Source: Atrina japonica (lineage: Eukaryota; Mollusca; Bivalvia; Pterioida; Pinnidae). Taken from it: a stretch of 64,000 bases of DNA. The notes under the pieces were generated by a model. That model was not told the origin of the DNA. It worked only from the letters and a program-made list of their open reading frames with translations, and did no database searches. The translations under genes and the position numbers were made by a program. The stretch is taken from NCBI GenBank assembly GCA_030159075.1, contig BROG01000510.1:328501-392500 (forward strand), read 5' to 3'. Shown piece by piece: positions 35,901 through 48,081 of this stretch (position 1 is the stretch's first letter; the number at the start of each line of letters is the position of its first letter).

Positions 35901-38900
35901 AAGAAAGTTTAAGTGAAATCACCATTTTGTCATGCAATATTTACTGATTACAGATTTTCAGCCTTTAGTGAAAGCAGAAACTAACCTTAAACCTGAGAAG
36001 CAAAATCGTTTAAAACTAGATATAGAAATCTAATGTAAATTCAACAATTTTTTAACTATACCTACCACGAAAATAACTTTCCAGACAGAAAACAAAATTG
36101 CAATTATTCTATATACAAACTTTTTTCAATATCTATTCATGAAAGTAAACTGGGAACTGTATAGGTGTAACAGTCACTTTAAATACCTACCATTTTCACA
36201 TTCAAAATGGACGCCCCATTATCTGCTAATTCATCTTCAAAGAGCAACATGTCCTCATAGAAAATGATTTTTTCTTTCTTTTTTAATTTTTCTATATCAA
36301 TTCTTTCCTCTGTAGGGGATATCTGAAGTAAAATTAAAAGTTATTTGTTATAAATTTGTAAAGTCCCATAACACTTGCAAAAATTGTCAATATTGACCAT
36401 TAGGGATCTCGTAGAACGAAATCAACATGGCATATTTTATTTAGGTATACATTGTATAAAGGAGTATATTAAATTCTGATATTTCGATCACAATTTCCAT
36501 AAATTCCGGAAAAGTAATAAATTTCATCAAAAGACGATAAAACTGAGTTTTCTGTAGATAAAATTATACAATTATTGCCCTTGTTTTGGGTTGACACAAA
36601 TATTCGTCCACCCAAGAGGTATTATGTAACCTGAGGGCTCTGCCCGAGGGTGAAATAACATCTCAAGGGTGGGCAAATACTCATTCAAACCCAAAACAAG
36701 GGCAATAATTGTTTTATTATACCAAAAGACAATAAATCTTAACTAACAAACCTATGTAATTTCATAACGATTGTAACACATGTGACATAGTGCCTTCGAT
36801 AATTAACACTCGATATGTTTAATTGTTCTTTGCATCGTTTTTTTAATCTTGAACCTCCATCAAGGCTGACTCTAGCAAATATATTTGACAACGATGTATC
36901 AATTATGTCAAATCATTAAATTTCGGCTGTTGTTTCTCCCCATTCTAGTCTGCATCGAGTAAATGTCCATTTCATAACTCAAAAGATTTATGTGCCAGAG
37001 GTTACACTTATTTACCACATAGCCTACTAGAAAAAAAACCACAACGAATCATACTCGCATCCATTTCTGCTCACGAGAGGGTGACATAAATGTTTCAGGG
37101 TGACATGAAAAAATGTTTTAGATAATTTGATACGATTTTGACTAATTAGAAGTAAAGATACATATTAGAGGTATAATAATAATAAAATAGTGAATGATTA
37201 TCGTACAGAAACAATAAAAAATGACAACAAATATGGTATGTTTTTCAGGTTTTATGGCATGAAGATTATCTCGTGGATTAGTTTTTGACAAGTTACCCAA
37301 AATCACAAATTTGATGTGCATGTATTATTTCCCTTTAATGTGTTTTCCTTGACAGCATTGTATCTATTCATGGGACGAATCTATCTATCATAAAATAAAA
37401 TCATTGATAGTACATTATCAAGCATCAGATTTTGGCCTTTTATACTATAGGTACATTAATATTTGAGGAAACTCGGGTTCATTGGTGGAGGCTAAACTGT
37501 AACTGCAATGGATGACCGGACTGACCAAAAAATACTTCATTTACAATATCAGAGGTATTTTTACATTTTTGACTATGACAAGAGTTCTTCATGTAATTAA
37601 GTCATACATGCTGTGTACCTGGAGATTTTTTTGCTCCCATTTAATATTTGCCTTTGATGAGAGGGCAAATTTAAAATGAAAGCATAATTTAGTGGCTAAA
37701 TAACTGAAGCGAAATTTAGTAGCTAAATAACTGAAGCATGAACATGCATTTTATTTATGAGACTATGGTGAATTTAAACGGTGTGAATGTTGTTTTCTCT
37801 TGTAAAATGACAAATATTTTCAGGTATAAAATAGGCAATTTGGGGTATTTCAAAAACTTTCATGATCAGTAATTCCTAGAGATTTTACCTGACAAAAACA
37901 CTACCCAGTAAATATACATGGACATATTTAATTTTTATTTATGAATTTGATTTAGATATAAGTGTAATAGATTACAGACTTAAATAAACATTCTTTTGCA
38001 TATGAGTCCAGGTGTATCTAAGGTCATGCACAATAAGATTTTACCTTAAAATAAAACACATTTTACCTGTATGTTCCTTCAAGAGTATCTTATCTTAATT
38101 TGTTAGGGTCGAGTTGTAATAGCATTACACATTCAATCATTAAGTCCCTTACCTCTAGTCAGTACAGAGCCAACCGGACTCAGTTGGTAGCGTGATTGAC
38201 TCTTGATTGTGAGGTCGCGAGTTCAAGTCCAACTTTCGGCAGGTCAGATTTCTGTCCTTCGGATAAGAAAGTAAAATCTGACATCCAGTGTCACAATAGG
38301 TGTCGGCATGTTAAAGAACCCTCACTGCTCAATGGCCATAAGTGCCGAACATAGGCCAAACTTTGAAGCCCTAAACCGGCATTGGTGATGTCTCCATATG
38401 AATGAAAGATTCTTGAATGGGACGTTAAACAACAATACAACCAACTGATCTAGTCAGTACATGTTTGGACTCCGCTGAAATCCAAGCTGATAACATAGGA
38501 AGTTTGACAGTTGTAGACGGCTGGTGTTCCAGGGTAGTGGGTTTGTTGTAACGTTGTATGTTCTATCACACCACTGATTTTGGAAATGTTTTATGACAGA
38601 CATGTTGCTTTTATCTAATTATTAAACAGAATTTTAATTAGTGTTTACATAAAATTTCCAAATAACAAATACATAGTACTAACTATGAGATATTACATAC
38701 AATAATAGGTGACAGCAAAACAAACCTTGAATTCTTTCCCATTCTGACCAATCACAGTCCCTTTGTAGTCAGTCGTGTATGTCCAATCAAATGGCTTGAT
38801 GACATCATTTATGTGTTCACACTCAGACCTAATTGTACAGAAGAAATAATGCTATAATATCAGAACAGTACCATGTACAATATAATTCTTTTTATTTATA

Positions 38901-41900
38901 CCAATTGGACATCATTCAAAATAGCAGCTACACTTTTTTAACCAACCAAATTCAGTCGTCTTTGACATTACGCTATTATTATTACATGTATAATTATTAT
39001 AAAATTACATCAATCCTGACTTGTTATCTCAATCTCTACTTTTAAGCAGTCCCTGTTAGAATAGCAGTTCACAAAAAAACAGTACATTTTGATATATCAA
39101 TAATACACTGAATTAATTTACCTTCCAGAATACTTTTTGTATTCCAGTATTGAAATTTGTTGGAGAAAAACTATGCTCCCCAGAACTAAGTCATTGATGG
39201 AAATTTTTCCAAGTCCCATAACTCTGGTTTAATATGGTTGAATGTTTGATATAATCAAACTCATTATTGAACATATCAATATCAAACAATATACAAAATT
39301 TAGTTAAGCCATTCACCCCTAACGACACATTTGGACTGGTCTAATTCATTGATTTATAGAAGAGTCCATTGTTTTTTTCAGGGGTTGATTAGTTAAAATC
39401 TGATGTAAGAAACTCAAGTGGTGTATTGGTAGAGCATTCAACTTGCAAGCGGAAGGTCCCAGGTTTGATTCCTGGTATCGAGTCATACCTAAGACTTTAA
39501 AAAAAGCAGTGACTGTTCCTTCGCCTAGCGATCGGCATACAAAGTTTAAGTCGCAGGTCTTTCAGATCAGACTTAAAATTGAGGTCCTGTGCCATTCCTA
39601 CAGTTAAAGATCTGTCATTGCATTGGCATCAGCACATAGCACAAATAATTGTGGCACTTTTAAATCTTCAGCTGGTGACATTGAACATTCTTGGTAGGAT
39701 GTACAACAACAATAAAACATTGTATGAGTTTAAGATATGGTCATTGCGCTGTTATTTTTCCCATACTACCTTGAGAGGTGGAGATGAAAGGCATATGTTA
39801 AAATCTGCGCCAAATAAAAAATATGTATTTGTGATACACATATGTGCCCCCAGCATCAATACATAATGAGATATATATATATATATTGTTTCTGGCCAAA
39901 ATTGAAAGAATAACTTTAAAAATTCGGGCATCAATGAATAAAAATTTTCACAAGGTATATACATGTACAGTTCTTTGCCATGATTAAACTTAAGGCCAAA
40001 TTACAGACAATGAGGAAAGCGCATGCTAAAAAATTCAGAAACAAGACAGACTGAGAAAAATGTACTGGTTCTCTCATCTTGGATGAGTGAAAATGGAACA
40101 GGATGAGAAGTTAAGAGTGGGTACTCATCCCGGGTGATGATTAATTATTCTTCTAGACCTATACCATCTTACTTTGTGGCCTCTAAAACTTTGTATTAAC
40201 ACTCAAAATCCTTTACTGCCATTTTAATTTAAAATCGTTAGTCCCATAGTGGTTTAAAATTTCCTCATGCCATAGGACAAGTGATTTTTCAATTTTTTTT
40301 CTCGCCCTGTAAGTACAGTTTCAATCAATCACAAAGATCTAAGAGGTATTGTGGTGGAAAGTATAGAGCTATAGGATACTAATGGAGAAGTGATTTTTGA
40401 ATCAAAATTGATCTCTGTTATTATGGGATTTTAGTTTGAAAATTAAGATCCACAAAGTAAGAAATTCAAACCTGGCTTCTCGCCATGCCTGCGACACAGC
40501 TACCTTCAGAGGATCATGGTGAGCATCGACTCGTTTCAATGCGTCCAATGCGTTAAATTCTATGCCAAATCCATCTGCATGCGTGATTCTTAGCACATTA
40601 TCAGCAAATATCATTTCAGGTACCTGCGGTAGCTCAAGCGCCCCTTCAAATCTGAGAGAAGTAAATTGTATATAGTGTATACTTACATGTATCATTTACA
40701 GTGTAAATACAGTGGAACCTGCCTTGACAGACCATCCTTTCTGTTAATGAAATGTTGTCTTTCAAAACAGGTGGTCTCTCAAAAGAGGTTTTATTAAAAT
40801 AATTACCCGGTAACCGCATGATTTGGGGATGTAGTCTCTCAAGACATGTGGTCTTTCATGACAGGGATTGAATTCGGCATTTCTGTCTCACTAGTCAGTT
40901 GGACTAGTTTTAAACAAATTTTACTAGCCCAACAATAAATTCACTAGCCCAAAAGTGGTCAACAAATTAGAATATTGACATCCATTTACCAAATTAGCAC
41001 CAGAATTACCCAATTGGTAATTGGCTTAACTACATGTATTGCAATCTTGTTGCTCAGTCAACTCTTTCATTTACCCTGTGCAAGTAGGAAACCATTCACA
41101 CTGAACCCTGTTAACTGAATAAATGTCATTAAACTTTATACTGTAATGTTTGTACAGATTTTCTACTAGTCAACTGGACTAACTGAAGCACAATCTTGAC
41201 TAGTATGCCCCAAAAGTTACTGGTCTCCGGCCACTGCTAATTTTGAATCCTACATGAGAGTTATCTATTAAGCCAAGTTCCAATAAATAAACATTTAAAT
41301 ATCTGAAATCTGAACAAAAAATACTCATGGTATGAAATACATGTATGAATAAAAGAAATAATCCTAATAGGACAATAATTTCTATTCTTGTATAAATGTT
41401 CACTGCAACTCAGACATTCTATATATGTTTTCATCACTGATTGGTATGCTTTGACCGACCCCATACATGTACAAAAATGTACATGTATATCAATAACACA
41501 CTGGGCCAAAATAGACATGTAACTCCTACAAGATCAAATTTCTAAATACTTAAACTGGGTATTTTTTCTATATAAAAAGCAGTACAGTGTAAGTACTTGT
41601 TCATAGATATATAGTTGATGTACCAGTATGGCTATGAAAAAGAAAGGTATTCGACTGCGTGAGAAAATTTACATAATATAGATCAGTCTCTGTCCATAGT
41701 TTGGAGATCCATCACTTGAACAAAATTATTTTCTGTTTGTTTTTTTTTTAGAATTTGCTGCTAAAAATGCTAGGGTTGGCATAATAATTTCTGAAATGTA
41801 GGGATGGTCAGATTACTGGATATTTTTTTTTCATTTAAATTCAGTGAAAGGCAGCAGTAAAGATAAGAAACATGCATGAGGGGAAATTTTTACATACACA

Positions 41901-42068
41901 TTATGTTTAGAACATGTGTACAAAAATAATTGTTTTAACCAACCTCTTTCGTTCTGTACCCTCTGATTTCAAGATATGACTTTTAATGGACACAAGAAAC
42001 CAAGGACCAAATTGGAACCTTTCTGTTTGGACTCTTGAGCGGGCAGCAGTTGTATCTCCACCCATCAT
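32838..42068 (-). CDS. TIPRL: TIPRL, TIP41-like regulator of PP2A-type phosphatases (282 aa)
   Basis: Seven minus-strand exons join into one 849-nt frame: 41944-42068, 40472-40651, 38726-38828, 36191-36322, 34393-34488, 33248-33310 and 32838-32987. All junctions are GT-AG with matching phases. Hallmarks of the TIP41 family, in order: FQFGPW (residues 18-23), [71 protein letters not shown] and ILREYTS. The length is close to vertebrate TIPRL (about 270 aa). Family knowledge: cytosolic allosteric partner of PP2A, PP4 and PP6 catalytic subunits, linked to TOR signalling. Start: two adjacent ATGs (MMGG) in a strong context, ccaccATGATG, matching the MM start of vertebrate TIPRL. An AG acceptor 12 bp before it implies a separate 5' UTR exon. 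The Ser/Thr-rich C-terminus is variable in the family. Intact, single copy. Confidence 0.96.
33248..33310 (-). CDS. TIPRL: TIPRL exon 6 (coding)
   Basis: Residues 213-233; 63-bp exon with [18 protein letters not shown]. Confidence 0.95.
33440..33640. repeat. Short direct repeats in TIPRL intron 6
   Basis: 'gaatattgagagccatttgt' occurs twice 31 bp apart, and 'tatgatgtcacaatt' twice 52 bp apart. The surrounding DNA looks like a dispersed repeat. Confidence 0.6.
34393..34488 (-). CDS. TIPRL: TIPRL exon 5 (coding)
   Basis: Residues 181-212; [19 protein letters not shown] and NDTRIYHE. Confidence 0.96.
34888..35070 (+). mobile_element. tRNA-derived SINE (family C)
   Basis: 'agcctcagtggtcgagcgct' + 'tagagcatcac' is an A-box-like head, 'cactcgaaccttgg' a B-box-like motif. 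The tail runs 'agtttgccagtttacttgcg', 'tttctgggtatgttgtatcc' and 'ctctaccattaaaaactggc'. Relatives on the minus strand at 63110-63310 and 58095-58270. Confidence 0.65.
35075..35345. repeat. Probable dispersed repeat in TIPRL intron 5
   Basis: Sequence between 'ggtagaccgtatagctcgcc' and 'ttcttcaaacaggtgagtta'. The end resembles 'CAGGTGAG' ends of the 29235-30151 family. The internal 81-residue minus frame has no recognisable domain. Confidence 0.35.
36191..36322 (-). CDS. TIPRL: TIPRL exon 4 (coding)
   Basis: Residues 137-180; [19 protein letters not shown] then [13 protein letters not shown]. Confidence 0.96.
36556..36722. mobile_element. Palindromic element in TIPRL intron 3-4 region
   Basis: 'attattgcccttgttttggg' + 'ttgacacaaatattcgtcca' pairs with inverted 'gggcaaatactcattcaaac' + 'ccaaaacaagggcaataatt'. 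Arms about 50 bp, good match; centre carries 'ctgagggctctgcccgaggg'. Confidence 0.75.
38168..38440 (+). mobile_element. tRNA-derived SINE (family A), plus-strand copy
   Basis: Head 'actcagttggtagcgtgatt' (A box) and 'aggtcgcgagttcaagtcc' (B box) resemble a tRNA. The body 'gttaaagaaccctcactgct' + 'caatggccataagtgcc' and the 3' end 'gggacgttaaacaacaat' are shared with the minus copy at 57593-57835. Inside TIPRL intron 3. Confidence 0.8.
38726..38828 (-). CDS. TIPRL: TIPRL exon 3 (coding)
   Basis: Residues 102-136, with the family signature [16 protein letters not shown]. Confidence 0.96.
39165..39375 (+). repeat. Dispersed repeat piece
   Basis: 'agtcccataactctggttta' and 'gacacatttggactggtcta' + 'attcattgatttatagaaga' match pieces at 27430-27540 and 30415-30470. 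Confidence 0.5.
39406..39600 (+). mobile_element. tRNA-derived SINE (family B), best copy
   Basis: tRNA-like head of about 72 bp: 'gtggtgtattggtagagcat' (A box) and 'gtcccaggtttgattcctgg' (B box). Tail 'agtgactgttccttcgccta' and 'aagtcgcaggtctttcagat' + 'cagacttaaaattgagg'. Copies at 18618-18815 and 2885-2990. Confidence 0.75.
40472..40651 (-). CDS. TIPRL: TIPRL exon 2 (coding)
   Basis: Residues 42-101 plus two bases; contains [12 protein letters not shown] and [15 protein letters not shown]. Confidence 0.96.
40705..40872. mobile_element. MITE-like element, TACAGTGGAACCTG start
   Basis: Starts TACAGTGGAACCTGCCTTGA and carries repeated modules 'gtggtctctcaaaagagg' and 'gtagtctctcaagacatgt'. 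These modules resemble the 23-bp minisatellite units at 20200-20610. Confidence 0.55.
40885..41240. repeat. Dispersed repeat with repeated 'ACTAGTCA-TTGGACTA' motif
   Basis: 'cactagtcagttggactagt' at the left and 'actagtcaactggactaac' at the right, with several 'ctagccca' words between. In TIPRL intron 1. Non-coding. Confidence 0.45.
41944..42068 (-). CDS. TIPRL: TIPRL exon with start codon
   Basis: Residues 1-41 plus two bases. Exon itself begins at 42080 after an acceptor ('gttacag' on the minus strand); 12 bases are 5' UTR. Contains [18 protein letters not shown]. Confidence 0.93.
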
Positions 42069-42289
42069 GGTGGGTTTGACCTGTAACAAAAGGAAAATTT
42101 AAAATAAGAGCAGGGCTCAACATTCACATATTGTTCAGTACCACTCCAATTTGTAGTCAGACAAAAGAAAGTTATTTAGCACTTGTGGGTACGGACAAGA
42201 TAAATTTCCCAAACAAAATAAATCCATTTTCGAAAATACTCACTTAAGAAATATTTCTTAAATGAACGGTATCCAATTAACTTGTACCA

Positions 42290-42370
42290 TGACCCATCTC
42301 ATACCCAAGTCATCTTGTACCCAAAAAGTCAAGTTGTACCTAAATCAGAGAATTCAACTTGTACCCAAAA
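42290..42370. repeat. Short decayed tandem repeat
   Basis: Three to four copies of 'caa(g/c)ttgtaccca' spaced 25-30 bp. Confidence 0.5.
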
Positions 42371-42899
42371 TAGGATAATAAAAGGCAGAAGTAAGTAGAA
42401 TTATGTCAAATATGTGGTATTTCATTTAATGATTATTCAAACTAGATTTCATTATATTTACACCAAAATATTTTAATTTTCTTTAAAAGTTGAATTCTTG
42501 AGTTGCACTATATTTTAGGAATGCAACCTCAATGACCTATTCACTGCTAACAGGATAGCCCTCGATGAAAAATCATAGTAAACCCATAATAGGTTGTTAT
42601 TACATAACTGAAAATTATGCCTACCTCATGTTTTACAATAGTGCCGCTATGCCCAGTGGAGTTGGGCAGTTCATATTTGTGAAGAGTGATAAAGCCGAGT
42701 ATGCGATGGGACGACTTAAAAATGGGTCAAGATCACCCGTTATACCCTGCAAGAGGACAATTTCAGAAACAAGTGTTCTGAAATGATGGAAAAGACCAAC
42801 ATTGCCTTATTTAAGATAAAATGATGATGTACGAGAAAAAGGCAAAGGGTAATAAGAATAGAACATATATTAACTTCAAATAGCACGTCGTTATTGGAC

Positions 42900-43125
42900 G
42901 CTCAGTAATCTTCGTAAGAATTACCGAAAGTTAATGTGTAATGACCAGAATGACATCAAACTAATATTACGGGTTATGTTTGGCAAGTTTGGGGCAATAT
43001 TACACATACATTTGTTATTCCAACCACCAGATAGTCTCTTTGGTTGTATATGAGATAAAATATTACATAAAATGGGTACGTAATTTTTTTTTATTTATGA
43101 CAGTTCATATCACTTTAGCTTAAAA
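42900..43125 (+). repeat. Dispersed repeat shared with 30843-31050
   Basis: 'gggttatgtttggcaag', 'ccaaccaccagat', 'tatgagataaaatattacat' and 'atgacagttcatatcac' occur in the same order and spacing in both places. Unknown class, no frame. Confidence 0.7.
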
Positions 43126-43189
43126 TAAATGACTTATTATCTCATGCTGAATTTTAATTCCTAACTTGGGCTAAAAATAAAGTTTTAAA

Positions 43190-43500
43190 GCACATTTTCA
43201 GGAGTGCCAAAAATACTAGCTTACAAGTGCCGAAATTACTCGGTGCCAAAATTACCTGATACCGACAGTCCGACACACACACACACATTATTTTTGAAAA
43301 TAATTATTCTCTGGCTCTGCAGATATATCAATTTTTAAACTACATTTTCGATACATTGATATATATTAAGAAGTGCCGAAATGAATATTTTCCAAGCTCC
43401 AATTTAACCACACATTCATTAAGTGCCGATTTGCATATTTCCCAGTGCCGAAATAACTTGGGGCCGATTTGCAAACACCCGCCCCCCCCCCCTCCCCGCC
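43190..43500. repeat. Interspersed 'GTGCCGAAAT' motif repeats and poly-C
   Basis: 'gtgcc(g/a)aaat' recurs about six times at irregular spacing, with an (AC)n tract at 43273 and a C-run at 43480. May be a decayed tandem array. Nothing coding. Confidence 0.5.
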
Positions 43501-43735
43501 GAGAGATAGAAACCTAGTCGGGCTTTTGAGTGTGGTTGTGACTCGTACGCCCAGCCTCTGTAAATGTTGAATAATAAGATTTTGAGAGGCGGTGAAATCA
43601 AAACTGAGACTGACAAACCATAAATTTAGTACATAGATACCTGCACGTGTGTGTCAGTATTTTACTTGTAGGCTATAGGTCTACTAGTCACTTTCGTTCA
43701 GTGTCTACATGACTGTTGGAAATGAATATTTCTAC

Positions 43736-43745
43736 TTCCGGTAAA
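43736..43745 (-). promoter_or_regulatory. Candidate ETS-type site upstream of TIPRL
   Basis: ACCGGAAGTA on the minus strand, the classic ETS/GABPA core used in housekeeping promoters, 1.7 kb upstream of the TIPRL start codon. A 5' UTR exon must exist upstream of 42080, so the promoter could be here. Unproven. Confidence 0.3.
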
Positions 43746-43799
43746 TGTCGTAAACGTGAGGCCAGAAAAAGTGAGGGGAAAATCTTGTGAATAAGAATA

Positions 43800-45770
43800 T
43801 TGATTTAACTAGAATCTAAGTAGTAAGTACGTGTTACTGAAAATTTATTGCATCAATGAATTTTAGCAGTAGGCCGGTTCCAGGCCTGTCCGTCTGTGGA
43901 GTGACAAGACCCGTACGCATCAAAATGATTGGATATTAGCGTAGCCTGGGATCCTGGCTCACTGATGCTAACGAATCACTTCGTAGATATTATCGATGAT
44001 TAAATGATAACATAACAATAGGGAAAATCGTATAAATCTGACAAAAAAGAATCATATTCACGAAGAGGCCTACACGTCACAGTGACAGAAATGAACACAT
44101 ATGATAATTTATTTTTTTCTGTCGGAAAATTAATATAATCAGTGAAATATAAAGCTAATAGGCCTAGAGGATATTTCACAATTGTTTTTTAATAACACGA
44201 TTATTACATCGAGTCAACGATGTAGATATGAAAGCTTTGTCAGCTTTATATATCGCTAATCGAATACATATTTAACACGAGTGCGTTAGGAGTGTTATGT
44301 GTTCCCCTGTCTCACGAGATGTAATATAACCACGTTATTAAAACAATTGTCAAATATTCTATGTATCACATTTCCAGCCATGTTTTGTAACCCGGCGTCT
44401 AATAAAAGAAGAAAAAGTAGTTCCAAATTGGCAAAACTTTTTAAAGCATTTTGATTGGCTAAAAATGAAATACAGCATTTCCCATTTTCTTTGAAATGGA
44501 TTGTATTTTCAATCAGTTAAAAATATCAGTGAAAAATCTCAATGAAAAATATAGTCTGTATTTAATTGATAAATATAATGAACAATTTTAAAAATCTCGG
44601 ATACCAAAGTATAAAACTTTAGCATGGCCGCGATATAGATCTTGATTTAAATGTGTTATCTAATAAATAATACATTTGCACCCCTTCCAACTTTAAATCA
44701 TCATTGGGTGAGGTATTGCATTTGGTCCGTTTTAAAAAGTATAATTTCATGTCACCAACATTAAACCCATCCCCTTGAAATATTTCTAGTTTCATTGCTG
44801 TTGTTGCCTTTATGTTTATTGCAAATTGCATATTCGAAAAGCGTATTCAAACACATTTTTTTTACATGGAAATACAATTTCTTAGAAATAATTTGCCCCC
44901 TTTTGATTTACTTCCACACGTACGCCACTCTATTTTCAAACTGGCGAGACAGATTTTTTATTTTCTTCAGTTTTTTTCGCCTTTATGGTCAGAAATATAA
45001 CATATCACAGACAGTGACGGATCTAGAAAGCAACGAATCACTAGTTTCCCTAGAGTACAAATATGATTCAGTAATATTTGACCATAAAACACTTTTTGGT
45101 GTCAGACCAGTGAGGTTTCCGAAAAATGTGGCTACCCCGGTTTAAAATACCCGTTATTTCTTACTAATGGAATAACTATTACAAGTAAAGTTAATTCATT
45201 GCTTGTTTGCAGTTTCGTTCAAGGAATATGACTTACTTAGACAAAAATTGTTGATGCTAGATGTCGATATGTTGATAGGATATTCAATGTTTTATGGATT
45301 ATTAGTTGTATACTTTGGAAACTGAATGCAAATTTTGATAAAATGTAAATGTATTTTCAAAAGGAAGGACAAAAATAATTATACATTTTATTACGAATAT
45401 ATAAATGTTGAAGTAGTAATTGAATTTGTTTATTTAGGTGTTTTTTAAACAGAAAAAGTGATTTAACAAACACAATTAAAGGGAATGTTAAAAAAGGAAC
45501 GAAAGCTATTACAAATGTATATGGAAAGATAGATCACATACGTTATAAGTTGCCCGTATGATCTCTTTTGGAGCTAAGTTCATTTAATCACTTCATTTGA
45601 AGCGTCCAAACCCAATTATATGATTAATAGTGAACTGGGGGCACATTCCTTATATATCAATTGTTGTTCATTTGAGAGTAATAAATTGTTGGTGTAAAGT
45701 TGCCTTCTCAGATGAGAATGACATTTCAAATACTTAATATACATTTTGTAAATCAAAATTTGTATAAGGG
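43800..45770. other. Intergenic, no gene seen
   Basis: Unique AT-rich DNA. The 116-residue frame at 44795-45145 has a hydrophobic start but no recognisable domain and no supporting splice partners. 'ataccaaagtataaa' at 44601 is a possible terminal fragment of the retroelement whose 3' end is at 55567. Confidence 0.4.
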
Positions 45771-45774
45771 CATT

Positions 45775-46482
45775 TCGTGTCTAAACGGATACAATATCTT
45801 AAAACTATTCTAGACAACGCTGGTTTCAGTAATATTTGGTCATCAAATGTTAACTTTGATTTTTAAAAAGTGGTTAAATTGTTCAAGGAATACAGTACTT
45901 TGTGTTCAGTTTAAGCAAAAATTGTCAAGTGATGTATTTAATTCACCAATTTCATTTTGAAAACTACATACTTGATGACGCCAATAGGATATCTTTATGT
46001 AAATTTTGCACAAGTAACGATAGACTACCAGTTGAAACTGGACGATGGTTTGGTATAGAAATCTCTAAAAGATTTTGTACTTTTTGTAATGAAAATGAAA
46101 TTGGTGATGAGTGTCACTTCTTGTGAAAGTGTAAATCTTTTGTTGATATCAGAAATCGATGTATTGATTACAGAAAAAGATCCAAACATTTTAGTTACAA
46201 GAATTTATTCCAGACAAATAATACATCATTTTTATGTTTGGTAAATTATGTAAATTGATTAGAAAAATTCACCATATTCTGGCCTCTTTACAACGAGTAT
46301 TACTGATTTGTATTTATAACATACATGTTGTGTATGAATAGGGCCTACTACAATTCAATATTGTATATTTTGACAATTTGTATACTTGTTTATTCTTCTC
46401 AGTACCATTGTACCTACTGGTAAAAGAGAATAATGAATCTTGAATCTTGATATGAAATAAAATCTCAAATCCGACCTCAGGT
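45775..46482 (+). pseudogene. Decayed LINE 3' end (reverse-transcriptase C-terminal Cys-His region and tail)
   Basis: A broken frame reads FRVKRIQYLKTIL, then NDRLPVETGRWFGIE, RFCTFCNENEIGDECHF and CKSF. The CxxC...H...C pattern after LPVETGRW is the conserved C-terminal finger of non-LTR retrotransposons common in molluscs. There are several stops and frameshifts. It ends with 'agaataatgaatcttgaatc' + 'ttgat', a simple heptamer-like tail of the sort LINEs leave. Dead copy. Confidence 0.75.
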
Positions 46483-48080
46483 GGCGTTTGAGTCATTTCT
46501 ATTGAGTCAAGCTATTTTTAACTAGCGTGATACTAGTAGCGTAACATTTTTAAAAATTCCCCATTGTAAATTCCATGTATAAAGCTGTTCTATGACATAC
46601 AATGCACACAAGTAAAAGACTCAACACTGAATCTGTATGGCACTACAGAAATAGTCATGCACCAACATGTTTGATTTTCACACCTATTCTGTGTAAACGC
46701 ATTACATAATGAGACTTCAACATGTACTTTCATTTTACACAACCCAACAGTAAACAAAAGCCAGCTTCTGCATAATATTATTACAAACACCCAATTGGTA
46801 TATTAGCAATCAATGCACATTTACTGATGATCATGGTAACCGAACCACTTTTAATTTCATTTGTACATATTTACTTGGGGTAGTGTTTGCCTAATTATAC
46901 GACATACTCATGCCTGATAAATTATGTCTCGTGCAATCTAACTTAACAGCCTCAAACAGGAAGTCTTAATACTAGAATTACAGTTACCAAAAGTGTCTAA
47001 AATGAAAATCTAGTTGGATAACTGAGTGCTGAAGCAGAGATACCTGCCGTAATCACCAGGTAAGTCGGATTGTATGACTTGCTACCTTTCATGTTATATT
47101 TTGTTTTTAAATGTAGTTTAGTGTAATGTATAAATGTAGGGTACGTATTTAGAATTTATAACCCCAGTTATAATCGTATACTAGTATGTTTATTTTATAT
47201 CGATATAATGTATGTAGTGGATATGAAATAAATAAATACATACGTGTGTGTCTGTGTGTGTGTGTGTGTGTGTAAGCTGTATGATGATCTTTCGATATTA
47301 CTGTGTTAGATTGAATTCTATAGACGTCACAACATAATTAGCCAAATCGTTTAAGGTTCAAGTAAGTCTACCATTTATTTGTTTCTGTTTACCCGTCTCC
47401 AAGCAAACGTAATACACTAACTTGTCGGTAGTACAAATAATTGCCCGTGACCTGTGAACTAATCGTTACTTGATCACTGAAAACTCAGAAAGAGTATTGA
47501 AAGTAAACTCTGCATTTTATTATTTATTTGGTCTTTTCAGATTACCTAAACATAATATTATGTATGTACATGCATCCATTATTAATAACTGAACTGTTGC
47601 TTCCCATATATGGTATGGTTTATTTGCTTTTAGTCTTACGACTAAATAGCATACAGATACACAATACAAAATACATAAGTCAACATATAAACATACAATA
47701 TTAAGTACAAATCAGTGGAGTGTTATGATGGAGGTGTAGATAGATTTATATAGATCTTAATCAAGGCTAACACACGCACATTGATCACATACCTTCAACG
47801 TCTGCTTTATAACTTACATTTTAATTATTTTCAGTTCGTTCGATTTCCAAGGTTGAAATTGACGATATCATCATTGTATGTATTACTGGTTAGAGCCAAC
47901 TTCAATGTTAAAATCCATATACAGTGTACATGTATTTACACAATAAAAGTCTTTTAATTTTAAATGCACTTGTCATTGACCGTTTTATATTTACATGGAG
48001 CCCAACTGTATACACTCAAATTTTCTTAACATTCCATGTAGGTAAATGTGAGCAATTATTAAATGTGTATACTACCTTAG
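46483..48080. other. Intergenic; possible 5' UTR exon of the 49.7 kb gene
   Basis: Mostly unique AT-rich DNA. At 47060, 'taatcaccag|gtaagtcgg' is a strong splice donor with stops upstream in all useful frames, so it could end a 5' UTR exon spliced to 49733. No domain-coding exon was found here. A (GT)n tract lies at 47245-47273. Confidence 0.35.
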
Positions 48081-48081
48081 A

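Noticed and set aside
38168..39480. tRNA genes at 38168-38240 and 39410-39480
   Set aside because: Both have A and B boxes but are followed by the conserved tails of SINE families with other copies here, and their stems are imperfect. Best read as SINE heads.
44795..45145. 116-residue frame with hydrophobic start, possible upstream exon of the 49.7 kb gene
   Set aside because: No domain, no fitting donor, and composition like the surrounding AT-rich DNA.
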